Shown here piece after piece: positions 46,853 through 54,923 of a stretch of 64,000 nt of DNA (within the stretch, counting starts at the first letter, position 1; each line of letters begins with the position of its first letter). The translations under genes and the position numbers were made by a program. The DNA lies in assembly GCF_028649655.1 (NCBI RefSeq), contig NZ_JAQSLN010000003.1, positions 682,001-746,000 on the forward strand, written 5' to 3'. The stretch comes from Halobacteriovorax sp. GB3. GTDB taxonomy: Bacteria > Bdellovibrionota > Bacteriovoracia > Bacteriovoracales > Bacteriovoracaceae. The notes under the pieces were generated by a model, which was given only the letters and a program-made list of their open reading frames with translations, was not told where the DNA came from and ran no database searches.

Positions 46853-46947
46853 ATTCCTTCCTTCTTTATTCTTATTGAATAGATGGCAATTACGGTAACA
46901 AGCGGCCATGGTGATGACAACCCAAAAGAGAGCGAGAATCCGCTAAT

Positions 46948-47676
46948 TTAGCCCTTTTTAAAGACGTATCCGACTGAGCGCATTGAAATAAAGTGGCGTG
47001 GGTTTTTGGGATCTTTTTCAAAGTAGCGGCGAAGACGGACGATAAAATTATCAACAGTTCTCGTTGATGTCTCAGCATCATAGTCCCATCCAAAAAGAAG
47101 CAACTCTTTTCGACTTAAAGGCCTTCCCTCATTTGAAAAGAAAAGCTTTAGAATCTGCGCTTCTTGAGCTGTAAGCTTGAATTGATTCTTCCCACTTACC
47201 GCTTCAAGTGTTTTCAAGTTCACTTGATTGTCGCCAAATTGAAATTCCACAAGGGACTCATTAACTTCAAGATCACTTTGTCCCTTTCTATGATCATACC
47301 AATCTGATTGTTGTAAAAGTCGTTTTACACGCAAAAGAAACTCGTCTAAGTCAAAAGGCTTAGCGATATAATCATCAACGCCATCCTCTAGGCAACGTAC
47401 TTTATCGCGGGTCTGATCCTTAGCAGATAGAACGAGAATTGGAGCTTGAAGATTCTCTTCACGGATGGCCTTAATTATCTTGTGCCCATCAAGTCCAGGA
47501 AGCATGAGATCGAGAACAAGAAGATCTGGCGACCATTTTTTCCACGTATCTAATCCTCGAATACCATCGCCTTCAACTTTTACATCGTGCCCCTGCAAAG
47601 AGAGATTGAGCTTAATCCCCTCAGCAATATGAAATTCATCTTCAATAACCAATATCTTCTTTTTATTTTGATTCAT
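46948..47676 (-). CDS. OmpR-family response regulator
   Basis: 242 residues. Receiver domain (about 7-120) with acidic pair in IEDEFHIAE, phospho-Asp in LVLDLMLPG, Lys in IAKPFDL. A winged-helix DNA-binding domain (about 145-240) includes LTAQEAQILKLFF and TRTVDNFIVRLRRYFE. Pairs with the kinase gene that overlaps its start by 4 bases. Target genes unknown; the flanking fabI is an obvious place to look. Confidence 0.95.
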   Translation of the reverse strand: MNQNKKKILVIEDEFHIAEGIKLNLSLQGHDVKVEGDGIRGLDTWKKWSPDLLVLDLMLPGLDGHKIIKAIREENLQAPILVLSAKDQTRDKVRCLEDGVDDYIAKPFDLDEFLLRVKRLLQQSDWYDHRKGQSDLEVNESLVEFQFGDNQVNLKTLEAVSGKNQFKLTAQEAQILKLFFSNEGRPLSRKELLLFGWDYDAETSTRTVDNFIVRLRRYFEKDPKNPRHFISMRSVGYVFKKG

Positions 47677-48629
47677 AGAGAATCCTTTTTATTCCAAATC
47701 ACTCGCGGAAAACTTAACTTGAAAAGACAACCTTTTTGCAACCCTTCACTATGAACACTGATTGATCCATGATGGAGTTTTGTCACTTGCCACACAAAAT
47801 AAAGTCCAAGACCTGAGCCTTTGACACTCTTTCCAACTTGGAAAAACTTTTTAAACACTTTCTTGAGATGTTTCTTTTCAAGTCCTATACCACGATCTTG
47901 AAATTCTAAGAAACACTTTGAACCGGCAGTATTCAATGAGATATTCAACTGGCCCTGACCATCTTTCTTATAGCGCTGAGCATTTGAAATAAGATTGAGA
48001 ACAAGCGACTCAAAGAGCTTCTTATCCACTTCACACCAGCATTCATCACTTTCGTTGAATTCTATCGTCAAATCGTCAAAGTGGTGGGATGACTTTTCAA
48101 CAATCGATGAAATAAAGTCACCTAGGTTTAATGTTGACCTCTCCCCTTTGTAACTTCTATCTTCAATTCTTCCTAAATAGAGTATTTGCTCAACATTCTC
48201 TGCAAGTCGCTCAGTATCTTTTTTCATGAACTCGAGATATTTTAACTGATCTTCTCTTGAGAGTTCATGTTTGGTGAAAGTATCGAGGAACAGTCTAAGT
48301 GATGCAATTGGAGTTTTAAGCTCGTGAGTGAAACCATTAATGAAACTCTGTTGCATACGATAGAGCTGAATCATTTTTTGGTAGTAGACATAGATGATAG
48401 ACATTCCAAAAAGAATGACCGTTAAAAGAATACTTAAAATAAGAATCAAGACCCAGCTTTGAGTATCGAGATCCTGTTTTTCTTCGAGCTTATACTTGAT
48501 AACAAAGTTGGCCATGGCCTCTTGCACACGAAGATAGCTATCGAGATAGAGATAGTAACTAACGCCCAGGGCTATAATCGTTAAAACGAGGATTAATAGT
48601 GGTCTATTCCACCAACGTAACTTTTGCAT
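47673..48629 (-). CDS. Sensor histidine kinase
   Basis: 318 residues. Two transmembrane helices (about 12-28 and 57-82) flank a very small periplasmic loop of about 28 residues, so it may sense the membrane itself. H-box FTHELKTPIASLRLF, N-box LNLISNAQRY, G1 FQDRGIGLE and G2 GSGLGLYFV are intact. First gene of the two-component operon; overlap with the regulator suggests balanced synthesis. Confidence 0.95.
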   Translation of the reverse strand: MQKLRWWNRPLLILVLTIIALGVSYYLYLDSYLRVQEAMANFVIKYKLEEKQDLDTQSWVLILILSILLTVILFGMSIIYVYYQKMIQLYRMQQSFINGFTHELKTPIASLRLFLDTFTKHELSREDQLKYLEFMKKDTERLAENVEQILYLGRIEDRSYKGERSTLNLGDFISSIVEKSSHHFDDLTIEFNESDECWCEVDKKLFESLVLNLISNAQRYKKDGQGQLNISLNTAGSKCFLEFQDRGIGLEKKHLKKVFKKFFQVGKSVKGSGLGLYFVWQVTKLHHGSISVHSEGLQKGCLFKLSFPRVIWNKKDSL

Positions 48630-48746
48630 AATTTAGCTTACCACGAAAGAATGGGATTAAAAACTTCACTCTTGCCCACCAAATTGTTAGAATTATGAGC
48701 AATTTTAAGAGTTATTTCTAAGTAAAAATCAAAGACGAGGTTCTCT

Positions 48747-49430
48747 ATGATGCCAATCAATAAAACAATCGATCATACTTTACTCAAGCAAAATGCAACG
48801 AGTGAGCAAGTAAAACGTTTATGCCAAGAGGCCATGGAATATGAATTCGCCTCAGTTTGCATCAACCCAACACACATCAAACTTGCAAAAGAGATCTTGA
48901 AAGATAGTCCGGTAAAAGTTTGTACTGTTATTGGTTTTCCACTAGGGGCCAATGCAACTGAGACAAAGGTATTTGAAACAAAGAAGGCCATTTCTGATGG
49001 AGCCGATGAAGTTGATATGGTTATTAATATTGGTGCTCTTAAAGAGGGAAATTTTCAACTAGTAGAAGATGATATTCGCGCTGTTGTTTTGGCCGCAAAA
49101 GAGCAAGATTCTAAAAGTGAAATTATTGTTAAAGTTATTATTGAGACAGCTCTTTTAGAAAAAGAAGAAATTGCAACAGCAACAAAGATCACAGATAAGG
49201 CCAAGGCCCATTTTGTAAAAACATCAACTGGCTTTGCCGGCGGCGGAGCGACAATCGAAGATGTAAAACTGATGAAGTCTACAATTGAAAGCAACATGCT
49301 CATAAAGGCTTCAGGTGGAATTAGAGACCTTGAACAGGCTAAGGCCATGATTGAAGCTGGTGCCAGCAGATTGGGTGCGAGCAGTGGAGTTCAAATCATG
49401 CAAGGCCTTACATCTAAGAGTGACTATTAA
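48747..49430 (+). CDS. deoC: Deoxyribose-phosphate aldolase
   Basis: Splits 2-deoxyribose-5-phosphate to acetaldehyde and glyceraldehyde-3-phosphate, for nucleoside salvage as carbon source. 227 residues, TIM-barrel. Schiff-base Lys in [14 protein letters not shown] near residue 155; [12 protein letters not shown] and KASGGIR also typical. GAGG ribosome site. Standing alone on the plus strand. Useful to an organism that degrades DNA from prey or detritus. Confidence 0.96.
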   Translation: MMPINKTIDHTLLKQNATSEQVKRLCQEAMEYEFASVCINPTHIKLAKEILKDSPVKVCTVIGFPLGANATETKVFETKKAISDGADEVDMVINIGALKEGNFQLVEDDIRAVVLAAKEQDSKSEIIVKVIIETALLEKEEIATATKITDKAKAHFVKTSTGFAGGGATIEDVKLMKSTIESNMLIKASGGIRDLEQAKAMIEAGASRLGASSGVQIMQGLTSKSDY

Positions 49431-49439
49431 TTCGATAGA

Positions 49440-50477
49440 TTAGCTATTAAAGAAGTCCAGGGGAAGTCCGCCAAGTCTAGCGAGCTTCTCCATTCTCTGA
49501 GGACTAAGTCCCGTTGCACTTAGTTTTCCATCTTCAAATGTTGCAATCACTTGAGATGTAATCATATCCCCTTCCATGCCCGTAAGTTCACGAACCTCGC
49601 TGATCACTCTATTTCCATCACGATCCCTTGAAATTTGAATAACAAAATCAACTGCTGAAACAAGTAATTTACGAATTACTTTTATAGGAACATCAAAGCC
49701 AGTCATGAGAAAGAGGGTTTCAATTCTTTGAAAGCACTCTCCAGGAGAACTCGCATGAACCGATGTCATTGAGCCATCATGACCAGTGTTCATGGCCTGT
49801 AGAAGATCAAAGATTTCTGCACCTCTAACCTCTCCGATAATAATTCGATCAGGTCTCATTCTCAATGTATTTTTAACGAGCTCTCTGATACCAATATCCG
49901 CTTTTGATGTGGAGCGAGAAGCAGCTTCAAGCCTTACAACATTTGGGCGATTGAGCGATAATTCAAGAGTATCTTCAATCGTTACAACTCTCTCTCCAAC
50001 AGATAACTCACCAAGAAGCATATTTAAAAAAGTCGTCTTACCGACCCCCGTTCCTCCGGAGACGATGACATTCATATTTGCACTAACAAGGGCCCTCATT
50101 AGCTCACACCAGTTTTCATTAAGGCCAAAAGCATTTGGGTTTTTAGCAAAAGACTGGGCCACTTTTAAATAGCGACGAATAGAGATTGCAGGCGAGCCAG
50201 AACTAAACGGTTCGATAATAGCATTAATACGACTTCCATCGGGAAGATTTCCATCGAGAATAGGATGATTAACATCACAAGTTCTCTTATTAAATTTCGC
50301 GACATCTGATATGAATTCATACATATCAGTTTTAGTTAATTGAACATTGAGCTGAATGAATTTACCACCACGTTCAACGAAAACTGTTTTAGGATCATTG
50401 ATGACTATTTCACTTATCCCCTTTTTCGTGCTTAGCTCATTAATCATATTCCAAACACTGTTTGCCTCATTCATCAT
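49440..50477 (-). CDS. CpaF/TadA-type secretion ATPase
   Basis: 345 residues. Hexameric ATPase that powers Tad/Flp-pilus or type II/IV-like machines. Walker A SGGTGVGKTTFLN near residue 140, Asp box VVTIEDTLEL, Walker B IIIGEVRGAE and His box TGHDGSMTSVHASS. N-terminal domain present, short. No tadB/tadC, rcpA or prepilin gene is in this window, so it is an isolated copy or serves an unusual machine. Its start is adjacent to the stop of the partner gene at 50478. Confidence 0.9.
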   Translation of the reverse strand: MMNEANSVWNMINELSTKKGISEIVINDPKTVFVERGGKFIQLNVQLTKTDMYEFISDVAKFNKRTCDVNHPILDGNLPDGSRINAIIEPFSSGSPAISIRRYLKVAQSFAKNPNAFGLNENWCELMRALVSANMNVIVSGGTGVGKTTFLNMLLGELSVGERVVTIEDTLELSLNRPNVVRLEAASRSTSKADIGIRELVKNTLRMRPDRIIIGEVRGAEIFDLLQAMNTGHDGSMTSVHASSPGECFQRIETLFLMTGFDVPIKVIRKLLVSAVDFVIQISRDRDGNRVISEVRELTGMEGDMITSQVIATFEDGKLSATGLSPQRMEKLARLGGLPLDFFNS

Positions 50478-51167
50478 TTATAGCTCCAAAGGAAGAAAAA
50501 ATTCTTTATCATCAATAGATGCACTGTATGTTAATAGATTGTGTATTAGACTTTCTTTTAAGTCGCGATCCAAAAGATCGTAGAGAGAGAAGTAATCTTC
50601 ACCATTTTCAAGATGATACTTAACCTTATCAACTCCAAGGTATGTTCCTAGATGTTGTAGAACGATATAGAGGTAATCGACTTGAAGAACTCTCGAACCA
50701 GTTAAGCGGATAAGCTCTAGTGTATGCTCTTTGCCAATCATTGGATTGCCCTGAAAGCTTGCATCTAAATCCTTGGACTCAATCGACCAAAGCTTATAAT
50801 ACATGCCAAGTTGAAAAGAGCGAGAGTAACCGGCGATAGAAAAAGAAGAGAGCTGATCTTCAAATTCTAGGATTTCTTTTAAAATCTTCGTATCTTCTTT
50901 TTTTGGATATTCTCCACGCATTTTCTTTTCAAGATAAAACGCTGCGATTCTCGATTCAAAAGGCTTCCATCCCTGCGCCTTAACTTCCTTTTCAAGAATA
51001 AAGCTCTCCTCTCTTTGACCTGTCATTTTCTTTATCATGGCAAGTAAGCTAGGCATTGAATAAATTGTTGAGTGAATAAGACCCATGTCTTTAGCTGCGG
51101 ACTGGATATTCATCCTCAACAATGTTGCGAAATCAGATGGAAAATTAATATAGGGATATTTTAACAC
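50478..51167 (-). CDS. Unknown protein coupled to the CpaF-type ATPase
   Basis: 229 residues, no signal peptide, no transmembrane segment, mainly helical. It ends directly before the ATPase start (no gap), so the two are almost certainly translated together and likely act together. No domain recognised. A regulator or cytoplasmic adaptor of the ATPase is possible. Confidence 0.68.
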   Translation of the reverse strand: MLKYPYINFPSDFATLLRMNIQSAAKDMGLIHSTIYSMPSLLAMIKKMTGQREESFILEKEVKAQGWKPFESRIAAFYLEKKMRGEYPKKEDTKILKEILEFEDQLSSFSIAGYSRSFQLGMYYKLWSIESKDLDASFQGNPMIGKEHTLELIRLTGSRVLQVDYLYIVLQHLGTYLGVDKVKYHLENGEDYFSLYDLLDRDLKESLIHNLLTYSASIDDKEFFLPLEL

Positions 51168-51234
51168 TTGGCCCTTCTTCTCTTTTTTTCTTTAATTTTA
51201 AATAATTTAGGCCCTGGGAACAAGAGTGCAATCT

Positions 51235-51262
51235 TTGAAGATTTTTTTTATTGGGCTATAAT
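51235..51262 (+). promoter_or_regulatory. Sigma-70-like promoter giving a leaderless message
   Basis: TTGAAG (51235-51240), 16 bases, perfect TATAAT (51257-51262). The ATG at 51269 begins 7 bases after the -10, exactly where transcription should start. No ribosome site is present. Confidence 0.65.
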
Positions 51263-51268
51263 AGAACA

Positions 51269-51751
51269 ATGAAAATTCCTACATTTGAGAAAATAAAAAC
51301 TAACGACATCGCACTACCCGAGTTAACGACTCAACTAAAGTCGTCAACTAAAAATCCACTCTACACAGACTTGCGTGGTTTAAGCTATGCCGCAGTCAGT
51401 TCGACGATTCAAAATATTAGAAATGCGTTTATTGAACTAGAAAAGGACCCCAATATTCCGTATCCTTTCTATGTCATTACTGACTTTGATATACCCCATT
51501 GCCCATTTTTGACGATCGATACAATTGAGAAATTGCCCGAGTATTTCATTCAAAAACAAATTCGAGTTAAGAATAAAGAATTATCTCTTTTAAATAAATC
51601 CTCTATACTGGCCCAAAAAATTTCCAATATCAATATTGACCAGCTCAAGGCCAAGGCCATTCCCATAGTAAAAAAACAAAGAAAACTCTTCGAAAAAAGT
51701 AAAGAGAATACATTTTACGAAGAACTTATCGAATTAAACGAGAGAAGATAG
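51269..51751 (+). CDS. Unknown cytoplasmic protein
   Basis: 160 residues. ATG 51269 is preferred; the frame can be extended to a TTG at 51251, but the promoter -10 lies in that part. No signal peptide; central segment YPFYVITDFDIPHCPFLTID is hydrophobic and may form a beta core, C-terminal third is helical and basic. No family recognised. First gene of a three-gene run with gaps of 4 and 1 bases. Confidence 0.6.
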   Translation: MKIPTFEKIKTNDIALPELTTQLKSSTKNPLYTDLRGLSYAAVSSTIQNIRNAFIELEKDPNIPYPFYVITDFDIPHCPFLTIDTIEKLPEYFIQKQIRVKNKELSLLNKSSILAQKISNINIDQLKAKAIPIVKKQRKLFEKSKENTFYEELIELNERR

Positions 51752-51755
51752 GCCC

Positions 51756-52133
51756 ATGGTTAAAAGAATAAAAAAAATAACAGAAGACAAAATGAAAGAA
51801 CTTCAAGGCTTTGAAGAGGTCATGGATCTTGTCGTTGATGAAATTGAACAAGTAGAGTCAAAGAAAAATAGAAGAGACAATGAAAAGCTCACAGAAAGCT
51901 ATAAAATTAGTGCTTTTCTAGAATCAGAACTTAATCGACACAAAAAGCTAGATCTTCTCTACGCAGTTAAATTGCCAAGTAAAATAAAGAGCGACAATAC
52001 AGAAGCTCTCATTGAAAGCTTAGAGAAATCAAGAATTCAACTCAAGCATAAGCTCGTTCACAAATATATTGAAAACGATAGTGCTCTTAATAAGAATATT
52101 GAACTTCTTTTTAAAAGGGCCTTTGGAGGATAG
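51756..52133 (+). CDS. Unknown charged helical protein
   Basis: 125 residues, very rich in Lys and Glu, predicted all-helical or coiled coil, no membrane segment. Start is 4 bases after the previous stop. Its stop is followed one base later by an exported protein gene whose ribosome site GGAGGA is at its end. Function unknown. Confidence 0.6.
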   Translation: MVKRIKKITEDKMKELQGFEEVMDLVVDEIEQVESKKNRRDNEKLTESYKISAFLESELNRHKKLDLLYAVKLPSKIKSDNTEALIESLEKSRIQLKHKLVHKYIENDSALNKNIELLFKRAFGG

Positions 52134-52134
52134 G

Positions 52135-53046
52135 ATGAAAGTCCTAATCATATCCTTTTTACTCATTAGTACAGTTCGTGCTCAAGATGTCATTAGCCAT
52201 GCTTTTGTTCAACCCCACTTTGAAATCGTCAGAAAAATACTTCTGGCCGCTCTAGAAGAGACAAAAAAAGACTATGGCCCTTATATCTTAAAAGAAACTC
52301 CAAAATACACTCAAGCACGAGAGGTCGTCCTTACAGCAGATAATAAGATGCTCAATCTCATCTGGTCCATGACTTCAATTTCGAGAGAAGAAAAACTTCA
52401 ACCCGTTAAAATACCTTTGTTGATGGGTCTCATAGGTCTTAGAACTCTCATCATTAGAAAAGAAGATAAAGTTCGCTTTGAAAATATAAAGACAATTACT
52501 GAACTAAAAAAAATTAAGCTCGGCCAAGAAAAAGATTGGCCGGACACAGAAATTTTAAGATCACAAGGATTCAATGTTTTTCCTTTTAGTAGTTACAACT
52601 CCTCTTTTGATCTTCTTCGCATTGGACGATATGACTTCTATCCTCGCGGTGTTACAGAACCTTATACAGAAATACACCAATATGGCCTAGGAGAATTAAT
52701 TGTAGATCAGACTCATGCTTTGTTTTACCACGCCCCTTTTTTCTTCTTTGTAAGTAAGAAAAATAAAAGGCTCCACAAGAGATTAAATGATGGAATGGAA
52801 AGACTCGTCTCGAAAGGAAAGATAAGAGAATTGCTTCTCAATGATGCTATTGTTCGCGTCTCTCTTTTAAAGTCTAAAATTAGTTCGAGAAAAATTCACT
52901 ACATCAACAATCCTTTTTTTCCAGACGAGGAGCTTAAAAAAAGAAAAGAGTTGTGGCTTGATCTTGAAAATTTAGATGAGATTTTAAGCAAGGAGCCTTT
53001 GAAAAATCAAAAACTCCTTGAAAATTCTTTTTTAAAGGACATTTAA
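52135..53046 (+). CDS. Exported solute-binding-protein-like protein
   Basis: 303 residues from ATG 52135 (GGAGGA site inside the upstream gene). Short signal peptide MKVLIISFLLISTVRA. The body resembles family 3 periplasmic binding proteins: two lobes, with WSMTSISREEKLQ and LRIGRYDFYPRG-type segments and a late FFFFVSKKNKRLHKRLNDGMERLVSKGKIREL helix pair typical of the second lobe. No transporter gene adjoins it, so it may be a sensor. Stop end overlaps the opposite gene by 15 bases. Confidence 0.65.
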   Translation: MKVLIISFLLISTVRAQDVISHAFVQPHFEIVRKILLAALEETKKDYGPYILKETPKYTQAREVVLTADNKMLNLIWSMTSISREEKLQPVKIPLLMGLIGLRTLIIRKEDKVRFENIKTITELKKIKLGQEKDWPDTEILRSQGFNVFPFSSYNSSFDLLRIGRYDFYPRGVTEPYTEIHQYGLGELIVDQTHALFYHAPFFFFVSKKNKRLHKRLNDGMERLVSKGKIRELLLNDAIVRVSLLKSKISSRKIHYINNPFFPDEELKKRKELWLDLENLDEILSKEPLKNQKLLENSFLKDI

Positions 53047-54759
53047 AATAATCGGTCCGCCAACGTGCTTAAAATCATCCATTGTCAGTGTCGTGACATC
53101 ATAACCTGAAAGTTGGTCTTGAATAATTTTTAAAAGATACGTTTTAAAGTCAGGTATTTCAGAAAGACCAAAGTTATTGATAAATTCTTCAAACTTAGCG
53201 TCAATTTTATCATCGAGGCTAATCTCTCCCTCACTTGTTAACACAAGATTGCAAAAGCTTTTAAACTCATCAACAGTAAGCCCCATTTTCTGCGCACTAT
53301 CTTCCTTAGCATAATTGCCTAGAAGAAAGTTCGCTAAGCTAGAGAGGATAATGGCCTCAAAGTCGATTTCTTCAATTTTATAGTTAATATAAAAAGTATC
53401 AGATAGTTTTCCCTCTTCAACGAGCTTGTTAAATGCAACTTTAAATTGTGAAATAAAAGGAGCAGATTGATTAAAAAGTTCGGCCCTCTTTTTCCATGTC
53501 AAATAAGTTTCAACATCACTAACGGCCTTAGCTTTTTCTGCGCGTCCATTTTCACTATAGCGAACTTGCTCATTAAATGTATTATCGAGAAAATCTTCCC
53601 AAAAGCTTCCGACAAATGTTTCATCCTCACCTTCAAATTGAAATTGGCGAAGGTTTTTTTTCACTTCTTTTTGAACGAGAGAAATAAGGGAATTTCCAAC
53701 TTTATAGACATCAGTAAACTCGAAGAGATTAAAAATTGAATCATCGGCAACGAATTCTTTGATCTCACCTTTCAAGGCAAAGTCCATAAGGTAAGCATAA
53801 CCAAGAATCATTCTTTCTTTCGTTCGATTTCCCGTTCTAGTAAGAGCAACAGACCCACTCTTAAGCGAGTTATCTAGTGTTGCCTTAGCATTTATGAGGC
53901 GAACAAAGTTGAAGTGAAGGTACTGGAATCTCTTTTCATCAGTAACCTTATTAAGCTGCTCATAAATAGACTCAAAACCTTTTTCAAAGGCCATAAGAGC
54001 ATTCTTGTGCAGACCTTGTTCCTTGGAAATATTTTGCAATTCTCCAGTGATTCTCTTTTTAGATGTAATAAAGTGATCAATATGAGAAAAGCTTGGAAAA
54101 CTATTATCGACTTCAAGTGATTCGAAATAATCAACAAAACCAAAGTCGTTCATAAAATTCTTTTTAAAATGAAATTCTTCCTCTTGTAGAGTTAGAAACC
54201 CCTCTGAGACATACTTGAAAAGGTGGGCATAAGCATTTTCAACTCCCATTTCCGTGTAGAGGTCGCTGATTAGCTTTTTTACATGCTCAACATAAACACA
54301 CTCATCATCAAATTCAACAAGCAGAAGATTGTCTTCAGTTAGAAAATAATTATCGTGTTCAGGATAGAGCGGATCTTCCACATCGAAGGTCCAAATATTG
54401 AACTTACCTTTCAAGAAAAGAGCAAACTCACTACTTGAAGCAAATTCCAAGCGAACCTTATCATCTTCACATTCTGCTGTGGCCACAATCCAACGAGGAA
54501 AATGCTCGAGATCCAAATTATCTTTGCTCCAAAGATCGATTGTGTGACAAACTTTTCTCTGGTCTTTTGTCATGAGTGGCAATGTTTGTGAGATCTTGTC
54601 GAGAGGAAGGTCTTTAACAACCAAATAGAGAGGTTGAACAGGAAAGTGCTTTAAGTCTTTTCCCGCTTCGACGGCACTTTCAATCAACTCGATAGAAGTG
54701 TAGGCCTTGGCCTCAGTTAGAATGTTCTCAATAACATTTAGTGACTTTTTTTCACTCAC
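53032..54759 (-). CDS. Large cytoplasmic protein, possibly DUF6178
   Basis: 575 residues, no signal peptide or transmembrane segment. Acidic, rich in Phe, Glu, Leu. N-terminal PVQPLYLVVKDLPLDKISQTLP and LEHFPRWIVATAE followed by a long helical C-terminus. Size and N-terminus remind me of the DUF6178 family of delta-type proteobacteria, but I cannot confirm this. Transcribed alone. Confidence 0.6.
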   Translation of the reverse strand: MSEKKSLNVIENILTEAKAYTSIELIESAVEAGKDLKHFPVQPLYLVVKDLPLDKISQTLPLMTKDQRKVCHTIDLWSKDNLDLEHFPRWIVATAECEDDKVRLEFASSSEFALFLKGKFNIWTFDVEDPLYPEHDNYFLTEDNLLLVEFDDECVYVEHVKKLISDLYTEMGVENAYAHLFKYVSEGFLTLQEEEFHFKKNFMNDFGFVDYFESLEVDNSFPSFSHIDHFITSKKRITGELQNISKEQGLHKNALMAFEKGFESIYEQLNKVTDEKRFQYLHFNFVRLINAKATLDNSLKSGSVALTRTGNRTKERMILGYAYLMDFALKGEIKEFVADDSIFNLFEFTDVYKVGNSLISLVQKEVKKNLRQFQFEGEDETFVGSFWEDFLDNTFNEQVRYSENGRAEKAKAVSDVETYLTWKKRAELFNQSAPFISQFKVAFNKLVEEGKLSDTFYINYKIEEIDFEAIILSSLANFLLGNYAKEDSAQKMGLTVDEFKSFCNLVLTSEGEISLDDKIDAKFEEFINNFGLSEIPDFKTYLLKIIQDQLSGYDVTTLTMDDFKHVGGPIILNVL

Positions 54760-54923
54760 GCCAAATGCTCCCTTTGATTTAAAATTAATCCTGTGGATAT
54801 AGCATAGAGGAGAACTCTTGCAAAGCTAACTTCTTGTAAACTGAAGAGTTAGCATCTTTAAGACTCATTGATTATCAATAACTTACAGCTCAATAGTTGA
54901 GAATTTTCACCGATAAGAGGGAT

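Noticed and set aside
54867-54879. ATTGAT-T-ATCAAT palindrome upstream of the 54924 gene as an FNR box
   Set aside because: The half-sites are right but the spacer is one base instead of four, so FNR-type dimers should not fit.
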